Below are positions 47,156 to 55,083 of a stretch of 64,000 nt of DNA, piece after piece; position 1 is the stretch's first letter; every line of letters begins with the position of its first letter. The position numbers and the translations under genes were made by a program. Below the pieces are notes generated by a model. It ran no database searches, was not told the DNA's origin, and was given only the letters and a program-made list of their open reading frames with translations. Source of the DNA: Phaeospirillum sp. (GTDB lineage: Bacteria > Pseudomonadota > Alphaproteobacteria > Rhodospirillales > Magnetospirillaceae); the NCBI GenBank assembly GCA_030651575.1, contig JAUSFB010000065.1:1-64000 (forward strand), given 5' to 3'.

Positions 47156-49801
47156 GTGACCGCCCACCAGCCCCCCATTCCGGACGACGCCACCCCGATG
47201 ATGGCGCAGTATCTCGCCATCAAGCGGGCGCACGCTGATTGCCTGCTGTTCTACCGCATGGGCGATTTCTATGAATTATTCTTTGATGACGCCGTCCAGG
47301 CCTCGGCGGCGCTCGACATCGCGCTGACCAAGCGCGGCAAGCATCTGGGCGAGGATATCGTCATGTGCGGCGTGCCGGTCCGCGCCGCCGAGGCCTATCT
47401 GGCCAAGCTGGTGCGCTCGGGCTTCAAGGTCGCCATCGGCGAGCAGATGGAAGACCCGGCCGAGGCCAGGAAACGCGGCTCGAAATCGGTGGTGGCCCGC
47501 GACGTGGTCCGCATCATCACCGCCGGCACCCTGACCGAGGACACCTTGCTGGACTCCCGCAGCCATAACTATCTGGCGGCGGTGGCCGAGGCGCAGGGTG
47601 GGTTCGGCCTCGCCTGGATCGATGTCTCGACCGGCGATTTCTCGACCCAGGCGCTGTCGCCCAAGACCCTGGCCGCCGCCCTGGCGCGACTGTCGCCCGG
47701 CGAGCTGCTGGTCGGCGACCGGCTGATCGGCGCCGAATCGCTGTTCGAGGTCTGGGCCGAGTGGAAAAACGTACTGTCGCCGTTGCCTTCTGCCCGGTTC
47801 GATTCCGAGAACGCCAAGCGCCGGCTGGAGGCGCTGTACGGCGTCGGCGCCCTGGACGGCTTCGGCGCCTTCTCGCGCGCCGAACTGGCGGCCGGCGGCG
47901 CCCTGGTCGACTATATCGAGCTGACCCAAAAGGGCAAACTACCCCGGCTGTCACCGCCAAAGCGCCTCACCGAGGGCGCGGTGATGGAGATCGACGCCGC
48001 CACGCGGCGCAACCTGGAACTGGCCGAGACCCTGACCGGCGAGCGGCGCGGCTCCCTGCTGGCGACCATCGACCGGACCGTCACCGGAGCCGGGGCGCGG
48101 CTGCTGGCGGCGCAACTGGCGGCGCCGCTGACCGCCCCGGCCAAGATCGACCGCCGCCTCGACATGGTGGCGTTCTTCGTCGAGCATGACGGGGTGCGCG
48201 GAGCCCTGCGCGACTCCCTCAAACGCTGCCCCGATATCGAGCGCGCCCTGTCGCGCCTCAGCCTGGGACGCGGCGGGCCGCGCGATCTGGCCAGCATCCG
48301 CGACGGTCTGGCCGAAGTGCCGGCCTTGCGCAATCTGGTCTGTCAGCCGGCATTGGACGCCCCGCCCGGCCTGGCCGACTGCGCCGTGGCCCTGGGCGAG
48401 CATTCGGCGCTGGTGGATCGCCTGACCCGCGCCCTGGCGCCCGAACTGCCCCTTAACGCGCGGGACGGCAACTTCATCGCCGAGGGCTACCACCCCGCCC
48501 TCGACGAAACCAAGGCCCTGCGCAACGAGGGCAAGGGCGCGGCCATGCGCCTGCAACTGCGCTATGTGGAAGAGACCGGCATCCCCAGCCTCAAGGTCAG
48601 CCACAACAATATCATCGGCTACCATATCGAAGTGCCGGCCCGTCAGGCCGACAAGATGGGCGACGCCTTCATCCACCGCCAGACCATGGCGACCTCGGCC
48701 CGCTACACCACGCCCGACCTGATCGAACTGGCTGCCAGGATCACTGGCAGCGCCGATCGCGCCCTGGCCCTGGAGCAGGAACTATTCAACGATCTGGTGA
48801 ACGAGGTCACCTCCCGCGCCCCCGAGATCGCCCGCGCCGCCACCGCCCTGGCGACCCTGGACGCCAACAGCGCCCTGGCCCTGCTGGCGGCGACCCGGCG
48901 CTGGACCCGCCCCTCCGTGGACGATACCGACGCCTTTTTCATCAAGGGCGGCCGCCACCCGGTGGTCGAGGCGGCGTTGGAGGCCGCCCAGGCCGGCAGC
49001 TTCGTCGCCAATGACTGCGACCTGTCGGACGCCCAGCGGCTATGGCTGGTCACCGGCCCCAACATGGCGGGTAAAAGCACCTTCCTGCGCCAGAACGCCC
49101 TGATCGCGGTGCTGGCCCAGATGGGATCGTTCGTACCGGCGGAATCGGCCCATCTCGGCGTGGTCGACCGGCTGTTCTCGCGGGTGGGGGCCGCCGACGA
49201 TCTGGCGCGCGGCCGCTCGACCTTCATGGTCGAGATGGTGGAGACCGCCGCCATCCTCAACCAGTCGGGGCCGCGCGCCCTGGTGATCCTGGACGAGATC
49301 GGGCGCGGCACCGCCACCTTCGACGGCCTGTCCATCGCCTGGGCGGTGGTCGAGCATCTGCACGAGGTCAACCGCTGCCGCGCCCTGTTCGCCACCCATT
49401 ATCACGAGCTGACCCGGCTGGCCTCCAAGCTGGACTCGCTGTCTTGCCACATGATGAAGGTGAAGGAGTGGCAAGGCGACGTGGTGTTCATGCACGAGGT
49501 CGGCGCCGGCGCCGCCGACCGCTCCTATGGCATCCATGTGGCCCGCCTCGCCGGTCTGCCCGCCGCCGTGGTCGGACGGGCGGAAGAGGTGCTGAGCATT
49601 CTGGAAAAGTCGGATCAGGCCTCGGGCATGGCCAAGCTGGCCGACGACCTGCCCCTGTTCGCCGCCATGTCCGCCCGCCCCAAACCGGCCGCCCTGCCCA
49701 AGCCCTCGGTGGTTGAGGAGACCCTGAAGGGCGTCAACCCCGACGACATGACGGCACGGCAGGCGCTGGATCTGGTCTACGAGCTGAAGCGGCTGTTGTA
49801 A
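47156..49801 (+). CDS. mutS: DNA mismatch repair protein MutS
   Basis: Mismatch-recognition ATPase, 881 aa, full length. Domain I holds the mismatch-binding F-x-E motif in [12 protein letters not shown] (about 36-47). Connector, lever and clamp domains follow, then the ATPase with Walker [14 protein letters not shown] (about 634-646), [14 protein letters not shown], Walker [11 protein letters not shown] and the FATHYHELT switch. The C-terminus has the short dimer or tetramer tail. The GTG start at 47156 yields [19 protein letters not shown], a normal N-terminus. It is convergent with rmuC. Confidence 0.98.
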   Translation: MTAHQPPIPDDATPMMAQYLAIKRAHADCLLFYRMGDFYELFFDDAVQASAALDIALTKRGKHLGEDIVMCGVPVRAAEAYLAKLVRSGFKVAIGEQMEDPAEARKRGSKSVVARDVVRIITAGTLTEDTLLDSRSHNYLAAVAEAQGGFGLAWIDVSTGDFSTQALSPKTLAAALARLSPGELLVGDRLIGAESLFEVWAEWKNVLSPLPSARFDSENAKRRLEALYGVGALDGFGAFSRAELAAGGALVDYIELTQKGKLPRLSPPKRLTEGAVMEIDAATRRNLELAETLTGERRGSLLATIDRTVTGAGARLLAAQLAAPLTAPAKIDRRLDMVAFFVEHDGVRGALRDSLKRCPDIERALSRLSLGRGGPRDLASIRDGLAEVPALRNLVCQPALDAPPGLADCAVALGEHSALVDRLTRALAPELPLNARDGNFIAEGYHPALDETKALRNEGKGAAMRLQLRYVEETGIPSLKVSHNNIIGYHIEVPARQADKMGDAFIHRQTMATSARYTTPDLIELAARITGSADRALALEQELFNDLVNEVTSRAPEIARAATALATLDANSALALLAATRRWTRPSVDDTDAFFIKGGRHPVVEAALEAAQAGSFVANDCDLSDAQRLWLVTGPNMAGKSTFLRQNALIAVLAQMGSFVPAESAHLGVVDRLFSRVGAADDLARGRSTFMVEMVETAAILNQSGPRALVILDEIGRGTATFDGLSIAWAVVEHLHEVNRCRALFATHYHELTRLASKLDSLSCHMMKVKEWQGDVVFMHEVGAGAADRSYGIHVARLAGLPAAVVGRAEEVLSILEKSDQASGMAKLADDLPLFAAMSARPKPAALPKPSVVEETLKGVNPDDMTARQALDLVYELKRLL

Positions 49802-49804
49802 GCG

Positions 49805-51199
49805 TCAGGAATCCTCGCCCGTATCCTCGATGGTGGCGGCCCCCATAGCCAGCAGGGCATCGACGCCGGTATCGGGAATAGCCTCGACCGAGCGCAGGCG
49901 GCGGTCGATGGCGCGGCGGCGAACCGCGACGGCGTCGATGCTGGACGAGGCTTCCTGCAACTTCTTCTGCACCTTGTCGAGCACATCGCCATACTTGCCG
50001 AATTCGGTCTTGACCGCGCCCAGGATCTCCCACACCTCGGAGGAGCGTTTTTCGATGGCCATGGTCTTGAAGCCCATCTGAACCGCGTTGAGGATGGCCC
50101 CCAGGGTGGTCGGCCCCGCCGCCACCACCTTGTAATCGTGCTGAATCATGTCCATCAGGCCGGGACGGCGCAGCACCTCGGCATACAGGCCCTCGGTGGG
50201 CAGGAACAAGATGGCGAAGTCGGTGGTGGTGGGCGGATTGATGTATTTGTCGCGGATATCGCGGGCAAAGCTCTTGACCCGAACCTCCAGCGCCTTGGAG
50301 GCCGTCTCCACCGCCTCCGGATCGGCGCGTTCCACCGCCATCTGGAGCCGCTCGTAATCCTCGTTGGGGAATTTGGAGTCGATGGGCAGCAGCACCTCCG
50401 GCTCGTCGTCGCCCTTGCCCGGCAGACGGATGGCGTAGTCCACCCGCTCGGCGCTACCCTTGCGACAATTGGCTTCCCGCATGAACTGATCGGGACGAAA
50501 AATCTGCTCCAGCAGATTGCCCAGCTGGACCTCGCCCCAGGTACCGCGGGTCTTGACGTTGGTGAGCACCCGTTTCAGGTCGCCAACGCCATTGGCGAGG
50601 CTTTGCATCTCGCCCAGGCCCTTATGAACCTGCTCCAGCCGGTCACTGACCAGCTTGAACGATTCACCCAGGCGCTTTTCCAAGGTGCCCTGAAGCTTTT
50701 CGTCCACGGTGTGGCGCATCTGCTCCAGCTTGGCGGTGTTCTCGCCGCGCAGCTTTTCCAGCTGCTCCGCCACGGTGCGGGTCTGCTCGGTCACCGCCTT
50801 GGTGACGGTCTCCAGCCGCTCCTTCAAGGTATTGGTCAGGCTGTCGCCCTGCTGCTTGAGGCCGGTGGCGACCTCCTCACGCAGGTTGCGGCCCTGAGCG
50901 GCCTGATCGGCGCGGAATTCCGCCAGCTTTTGCTCTACCAACACGCGCAGCTCGGTGTGGTTCTTTTCCGCCATGGTCACCGCGCCGTCCTGAAAGACGC
51001 GGATCAGGCCGCTGATCTCCTCGCGCCCCAGGCGGGCATGGGTGGCGGCCTCGTCGCGGCCGCGCCCCGCCTCGTCGCGCAAGACCCGCTCCAGCCGCTC
51101 CAGCCGTTCGGACAGGTCTTCCTTCCGCCGCAGCAGCAACACCAGCACCGCCGCCAGGGCGGCAAAGGACAACGCGGCGGAGACGATGGAATAAATCAT
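49805..51199 (-). CDS. rmuC: DNA recombination protein RmuC
   Basis: 464-aa protein of the RmuC family, which limits DNA inversion at inverted repeats and has a PD-(D/E)xK nuclease-like core. An N-terminal hydrophobic helix (about 2-22) anchors it, then a long coiled coil (about 25-200), then the conserved domain with TRGTWGEVQLGNLLEQI, LLPIDSKFPNEDYERL and FLPTEGLYAEVL. ATG at 51199 overlaps the rsmD stop (ATGA) and excludes a long low-complexity extension in the same frame. Confidence 0.92.
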   Translation of the reverse strand: MIYSIVSAALSFAALAAVLVLLLRRKEDLSERLERLERVLRDEAGRGRDEAATHARLGREEISGLIRVFQDGAVTMAEKNHTELRVLVEQKLAEFRADQAAQGRNLREEVATGLKQQGDSLTNTLKERLETVTKAVTEQTRTVAEQLEKLRGENTAKLEQMRHTVDEKLQGTLEKRLGESFKLVSDRLEQVHKGLGEMQSLANGVGDLKRVLTNVKTRGTWGEVQLGNLLEQIFRPDQFMREANCRKGSAERVDYAIRLPGKGDDEPEVLLPIDSKFPNEDYERLQMAVERADPEAVETASKALEVRVKSFARDIRDKYINPPTTTDFAILFLPTEGLYAEVLRRPGLMDMIQHDYKVVAAGPTTLGAILNAVQMGFKTMAIEKRSSEVWEILGAVKTEFGKYGDVLDKVQKKLQEASSSIDAVAVRRRAIDRRLRSVEAIPDTGVDALLAMGAATIEDTGEDS

Positions 51200-51753
51200 G
51201 ACGTCCTCTGATAAACCACGAACACCAGTTGAGCCGCGCCGTGGCGGCGGCGGTCCACCTCCTCGAAGCCGGCGGGCGGGACAAACTCCTCGTCCGCCGC
51301 CACCTCGACCACCACCAGCGCGTCCCCGGCCAGCCAACCCTTGGCGGCAAGGCCGGCGAGGCACGGCCCCACCAGCCCGGAACGATAAGGCGGATCGAGG
51401 AAGGCCAGGGCGCAGGGAGCGGGCGCGGCGGGCGGCTTGGCGGCGTCGGCGCGGATCACCTTGGCACGGCCCTCCTCGCCCAACGCCGCGACATTGGCGT
51501 AGATGGCGGCCAGGGATTCCGGGTTCAGTTCGAGAAAACTTGCATGGGCCGCGCCACGCGACAGCGCCTCCAGCCCCAGCGCCCCCGAACCGGCGAAGGC
51601 GTCGACCACCACCGCGCCCTCCAGTTCCACCAGATCGGTATGGGCCAGGATGTCGAACAGCGCCTGGCGCACCCGGTCGGCGGTGGGACGGGCGACCCGG
51701 CCGGACGGGGCGGCCAGCCGCCGGCCCTTATGGAGTCCGGCGACGAGGCGCAT
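51196..51753 (-). CDS. rsmD: 16S rRNA (guanine(966)-N2)-methyltransferase
   Basis: Methylates G966 of 16S rRNA. 185 aa, normal length. It begins MRLVAGLHKGRRLAAPSG, has RPTADRVRQALFDIL, SAM motif VVDAFAGSGALGLEALSRG (about 48-66) and the catalytic LDPPY motif, all classic RsmD. Its start lies 26 bases inside the end of the pseudouridine synthase gene, and its stop overlaps rmuC, so three genes are coupled. Confidence 0.96.
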   Translation of the reverse strand: MRLVAGLHKGRRLAAPSGRVARPTADRVRQALFDILAHTDLVELEGAVVVDAFAGSGALGLEALSRGAAHASFLELNPESLAAIYANVAALGEEGRAKVIRADAAKPPAAPAPCALAFLDPPYRSGLVGPCLAGLAAKGWLAGDALVVVEVAADEEFVPPAGFEEVDRRRHGAAQLVFVVYQRTS

Positions 51754-52681
51754 GGGGCTTTGCCCTATCGGTTGTCGCCCGGCCGGGGGCCTCGGTCCTG
51801 GTGCCGTCGGCGGCGTAATAGGGCTTCACCTGCTTCTTGGCCTCGGCGGCGTATTTATCGTCGGCCAGCTTTTGCTTGCGGGCCTTGGCGGCGACGCGCT
51901 GATCCTTCTCGCGCTCGCCGGCCGGCTTTTCCTCGGCCTTGGCGTGCAGCACCGCCTTGCCCTCGCCCATCTGCTCGCGCAGCACCTTGCCCGGAACCTC
52001 TTCCACCGCGCCCTCGTCCAAGGTGCCCAGCTGGAACGGGCCATAGGCGATGCGGATCAACCGGGTCACCGGCCAGCCGAGGAAATCCATCACCCGGCGG
52101 ATTTCGCGATTCTTCCCCTCGCGCAGGCTGACGGTGAGCCAGGCATTGGCCCCCTGCTGGCGGTCGAGGATGGCCTTGATCGAACCATAGGCGGCGCCAT
52201 CGATGGTGATGCCCTGCTCCAGCCGGGCCAGGACCTCGACCTGAACTTCGCCATGGACCCGCACCCGATAGCGGCGCACCCAATTGTTGGAAGGCAGCTC
52301 CAACTTGCGCGCCAGCTCGCCATCATTGGTCAGCAGCAGCAGACCCTCGGAATTCAGGTCGAGCCGCCCGACCGAAACCACGCGGGACATGCCCTCGGGC
52401 AGCTTATCGAACACGGTCGGCCGACCCTCGGGGTCGCGATGGGTGGTCACCAACCCGGATGGCTTGTGATACCGCCATAGCCGGGTGCGTTCCGGCTCGC
52501 CCAGCGGCTGGCCGTCCACCACCACGATGTCCCTGGCCGTCACCACACAGGCGGGGCTGTCCAGCTTGGAGCCGTTGACCACGACGCGGCCGGCGGCGAT
52601 CCAGCGCTCGGCATCGCGCCGCGAGCACAGGCCGGCGCGGGCCAGCCGCTTGGCGATGCGCTCACCCTTTTCTTCGGTCAT
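51728..52681 (-). CDS. RsuA/RluB-family rRNA pseudouridine synthase
   Basis: 317 aa. An N-terminal S4 RNA-binding domain (about 8-55) precedes the catalytic domain, with the active-site Asp108 in VGRLDLNSEGLLLL and REGKNREIRRVMD. The C-terminal tail (about 235-317) is long, Lys/Ala-rich and disordered, typical of alphaproteobacterial RluB-like enzymes. RluB (23S) is more likely than RsuA (16S), but the sequence alone does not decide. The ribosome site, GAGGG nine bases upstream, is part of the intercistronic repeat array that fills the gap to the preceding gene. Confidence 0.9.
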   Translation of the reverse strand: MTEEKGERIAKRLARAGLCSRRDAERWIAAGRVVVNGSKLDSPACVVTARDIVVVDGQPLGEPERTRLWRYHKPSGLVTTHRDPEGRPTVFDKLPEGMSRVVSVGRLDLNSEGLLLLTNDGELARKLELPSNNWVRRYRVRVHGEVQVEVLARLEQGITIDGAAYGSIKAILDRQQGANAWLTVSLREGKNREIRRVMDFLGWPVTRLIRIAYGPFQLGTLDEGAVEEVPGKVLREQMGEGKAVLHAKAEEKPAGEREKDQRVAAKARKQKLADDKYAAEAKKQVKPYYAADGTRTEAPGRATTDRAKPHAPRRRTP

Positions 52682-52689
52682 ATATTTTG

Positions 52690-52912
52690 TCCCTCAAACG
52701 CCGGGCGGGCGCATCCGCGCCCTTGGCTCTCGCGGCATGGGCCGCGCCGGCCCTTGGCCACAACTCCGAGCCGGGTGGCTCGTCGGTTATTTTGTCCCTC
52801 AAACGCCGGGCGGGCGCATCCGCGCCCTTGGCTACGCGGCATGGGCCGCGCCGGCCCTTGGCCGCAACTCCGAGCCTGCGGCTCGTCGGTTATTTTGTCC
52901 CTCAAACGCCGG
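52690..52912 (-). repeat. Intercistronic structured repeat, tandem copies 3 and 4
   Basis: Two head-to-tail units with three end motifs at 52690-52705, 52795-52810 and 52898-52912, giving periods of 105 and 103 bases. The units are nearly identical except near the last hairpin (CGAGCC/GGCTCG with loop GGGT in one and TGC in the other). Each carries GGGCGC/GCGCCC with loop ATCC, CGCGGC/GCCGCG (or a close form) and CGGCC-type stems. The array fills the gap between the PuuD-like gene stop and the pseudouridine synthase start and supplies the latter's GAGGG. Confidence 0.85.
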
Positions 52913-52920
52913 ATGCCCGC

Positions 52921-53634
52921 TCATGAACACGCCTCCACGAAGGCCCGCAGCAGGGCGGCGTCGGCCGGGCTGATATGGTATTCGGGATGCCACTGCACCC
53001 CGATGCAAAACCGCCGGGTCGGGTCCTCGATACCCTCGATCACCCCATCGGGGGCGACGGCGTCGACCACACAGTTGGGGGCCACCGCCTTGACCGCCTG
53101 ATGATGGGCCGAGTTGACCGCGATCCGCGCCGCGCCGACAATGGCGGCCAGCTTCGAGCCCGCCACCACATCCACGTCATGGCCGGGTTCGGTACGGGGA
53201 TTGGGCTGTTCATGGGCCAGACAGTCGCCGATCTCGTCGGGGATGTGCTGGATCAGAGTCCCACCCAGGGCGACGTTCATCAACTGCTGACCGCCGCAGA
53301 TGCCGAGAATCGGCAGGTCGCGGTCCAGCGCGCCCCGCACGATGGCCATCTCGAATTCGGTCCGCCGCGCCTTCAGGGTCACGGTGGCGTGGCGGCTGGC
53401 GGCCCCGAACAGCGCCGGATCGACGTCGAAGGCTCCGCCGGTGACGATCAGCCCGTCGATCAGGTCGAGATAAGCCGCCGCCAATTCCGGCTCGTGCGGC
53501 AGCAAGACGGGCACGCCGCCGGCGGCAACCACCGTCTCGCAATAGTTCTGGCGCAGGGCGTACCACGGCATCTTGGAATAGCCGCCGGCCTTCTCGCTGT
53601 CCAAGGTAATGCCGATGATCGGTTTGGAACTCAT
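52921..53634 (-). CDS. Class I glutamine amidotransferase, PuuD-like (gamma-Glu-GABA hydrolase family)
   Basis: 237 aa, peptidase C26 family. MSSKPIIGITLDSEKAGG at the start, the nucleophile elbow LGICGGQQLMNVALGG with catalytic Cys, and the C-terminal His in GVQWHPEYH are conserved. PuuD hydrolyses gamma-glutamyl-GABA in putrescine degradation, but no other puu gene is present, so the real substrate may be another gamma-glutamyl compound. The ATG at 53634 is chosen because GAGGG of a lone repeat end lies 11 bases upstream. Confidence 0.85.
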   Translation of the reverse strand: MSSKPIIGITLDSEKAGGYSKMPWYALRQNYCETVVAAGGVPVLLPHEPELAAAYLDLIDGLIVTGGAFDVDPALFGAASRHATVTLKARRTEFEMAIVRGALDRDLPILGICGGQQLMNVALGGTLIQHIPDEIGDCLAHEQPNPRTEPGHDVDVVAGSKLAAIVGAARIAVNSAHHQAVKAVAPNCVVDAVAPDGVIEGIEDPTRRFCIGVQWHPEYHISPADAALLRAFVEACS

Positions 53635-53644
53635 TATTGGTCGA

Positions 53645-53660
53645 TCCCTCAAGCGCCGGG
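53645..53660 (-). repeat. Lone end motif of the intercistronic repeat
   Basis: TCCCTCAAGCGCCGGG is identical to the end motif in the aroK-aroB copy and again places GAGGG just before a start codon, that of the PuuD-like gene. The following sequence differs from the usual core. It contains another hairpin, GCATCGC/GCGATGC at 53707-53723, and the neighbour beyond is divergent tadA, so this may be a remnant or a related subtype. Confidence 0.6.
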
Positions 53661-53770
53661 CGCGAACTCCGCTAAAGCTCCAGGTCGCTCAACGCTCCCG
53701 CGCTTCGCATCGCTTTGCGATGCCTTCCTATACAGTTCCAGCCGGCGCGAAGCCATGCTAAAGCGGAGCC

Positions 53771-54208
53771 ATGAACGGGTTCATGCAGATCGCCTTCGAG
53801 CAGGCCGCCGCCGCCGCCCAGCGCGGCGAGGTGCCTGTGGGCGCGGCGCTGGTCAGGGACGGCGTGGTGCTGGCCGCCGACGGCAACCGGGTCGAGGAGC
53901 TGCGCGACCCCTCCGCCCATGCCGAAATGCTGGTGATCCGCGCCGCCGCCCAGGCCGGCAACGGGCGGCTGGAAGGCTGTGATCTCTACGTCACCCTGGA
54001 GCCCTGCCCCATGTGCGCCGCCGTGATCTCGCTGGCCAAGCTGCGCCGGGTCTATTTCGGCGCCTACGACCCCAAGAGCGGCGGCGTCGAGCACGGCCCC
54101 AAGGTGTTCGACCACTCCACCTGCCACCACCGGCCCGAGGTTTATGGCGGCATGGACGAAAACCGGGCGGCCGAGCTGCTGCGGGCGTTCTTCAGGGAAC
54201 GGCGCTAG
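53771..54208 (+). CDS. tadA: tRNA-specific adenosine deaminase
   Basis: Zinc enzyme that converts A34 to inosine in tRNA-Arg. 145 aa. Catalytic HAEMLVIRAA (His-Ala-Glu) at about residues 53-62 and the zinc ligands in LEPCPMCAAVI are clear, with DPKSGGVEHG further on as in TadA. The start at 53771 gives MNGFMQIAFEQAAAAA. The 3' end overlaps the convergent HAD gene by four bases. Confidence 0.95.
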   Translation: MNGFMQIAFEQAAAAAQRGEVPVGAALVRDGVVLAADGNRVEELRDPSAHAEMLVIRAAAQAGNGRLEGCDLYVTLEPCPMCAAVISLAKLRRVYFGAYDPKSGGVEHGPKVFDHSTCHHRPEVYGGMDENRAAELLRAFFRERR

Positions 54209-54885
54209 CGGGACGTCACCCGCTCCAGCCACGCCGTCAGGTCATCGGTGATGTGATGAACATGGGAGAGGTCGGCGTCGTCCTGCTTCAGCACATCCGA
54301 ATCGGGATGGTTGTCCTCGCGCACCCACAGCGTAGTCATGCCGATAGCCGCTGCCGGCGCCAGATTGCGGTGAATGTCTTCGACCATCAGCGCCGAGCGG
54401 GGATCGACGGCGTGGCGCGTCACCATCATCCGGTAGCATTCCGGCTGCGGCTTTGGGATGAACCCGGCGGCCCGGATGTCGAAGATTCCCTCGAAATGCC
54501 GGGTGACGCCAAGCCGCGCCAGCACGTTCTCGGCATGGCGCTCCGAGCCGTTGGTGAAGATCAGCTTGCGGCCCGGCAGCGTCGCCAGCGCCACATCCAG
54601 CCGGGGCGCGGCGTCCAGCACGGTGCAATCGATGTCGTGGACGAAAGACAAGAACGCCTCGGGCTCGATCCGGTGCATCAGCATCAGGCCGCGCAACGTC
54701 GTGCCGAATTCGCGATAATAGCGTTTTTGCAGGGCGAAGGCCTCGTCCATGGGCAAGGCCAGCCGGTCGGCGATGAAGCGCCGCATGCGGATGTCGATCT
54801 GGGGAAACAGGCTCGACGCCGCCGGATACAGCGTATTGTCGAGGTCGAAGACCCAGGATTCGATGTGGGAGATATCGGGTTGCAT
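54205..54885 (-). CDS. Pyrimidine 5'-nucleotidase-like HAD hydrolase
   Basis: 226-aa haloacid dehalogenase-type phosphatase. Motif I is WVFDLDNTLYPA (about 12-23), motif II is IFTNGSERH, a Lys is in AGFIPKPQPECY and motif IV is LMVEDIHRNL. The LDNTLYP form is characteristic of the SDT1/PHM8 pyrimidine 5'-nucleotidase group. ATG at 54885 gives MQPDISHIESW. It is divergent from metZ, with the riboswitch between. Confidence 0.88.
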   Translation of the reverse strand: MQPDISHIESWVFDLDNTLYPAASSLFPQIDIRMRRFIADRLALPMDEAFALQKRYYREFGTTLRGLMLMHRIEPEAFLSFVHDIDCTVLDAAPRLDVALATLPGRKLIFTNGSERHAENVLARLGVTRHFEGIFDIRAAGFIPKPQPECYRMMVTRHAVDPRSALMVEDIHRNLAPAAAIGMTTLWVREDNHPDSDVLKQDDADLSHVHHITDDLTAWLERVTSR

Positions 54886-54923
54886 GCATGATAGGTAGTC
54901 CCCAAGCGGGGACAACGCAAGTC

Positions 54924-54953
54924 TTGACGCCCCGCCGGCCCCGGCGCTATGAC
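54924..54953 (+). promoter_or_regulatory. Promoter of the metZ transcript
   Basis: A -35 TTGACG at 54924-54929 and -10 TATGAC at 54948-54953 are spaced by 18 bases. Transcription would start right at or just before the SAM-II aptamer, which is the expected arrangement. Confidence 0.55.
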
Positions 54954-54957
54954 TTGG

Positions 54958-55012
54958 ACCGTGGTGATTTGTCCGACCGGATTGCGGCCACGTTAAACAA
55001 CCCGCTAAAGAG
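54958..55012 (+). promoter_or_regulatory. SAM-II riboswitch (metA motif)
   Basis: S-adenosylmethionine-sensing pseudoknot in the metZ leader. Helix P1 pairs CGTGG at 54960-54964 with CCACG at 54988-54992. The pseudoknot helix pairs GCGG at 54984-54987 with CCGC at 55002-55005. The invariant TGATTTG, GGATTGC, GTTAAA and GCTAAAG elements are present. It would switch off metZ when SAM is plentiful. A terminator hairpin follows at 55033-55066. Confidence 0.92.
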
Positions 55013-55032
55013 GTTCGCGCGCTCCCCCGAAG

Positions 55033-55066
55033 AGCCCCGGCCCCCTTTCCACGGGCGGGGCTTTTG
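55033..55066 (+). terminator. Terminator in the metZ leader
   Basis: AGCCCCG at 55033-55039 pairs with CGGGGCT at 55056-55062, and TTTTG follows. It sits between the SAM-II aptamer and the metZ ribosome site, so it could serve as the expression platform for transcriptional control, in addition to masking by the pseudoknot. Confidence 0.7.
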
Positions 55067-55083
55067 TACTTTCAGGAGGCGAT

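Noticed and set aside
47005-47238. Plus-strand 77-codon frame before mutS
   Set aside because: It overlaps the mutS start in another frame and shows no family feature or ribosome site.
52690-52912. Possible CRISPR array
   Set aside because: The repeated part is the whole unit of about 104 bases, the units are nearly identical throughout, there are no unique spacers and no cas genes.
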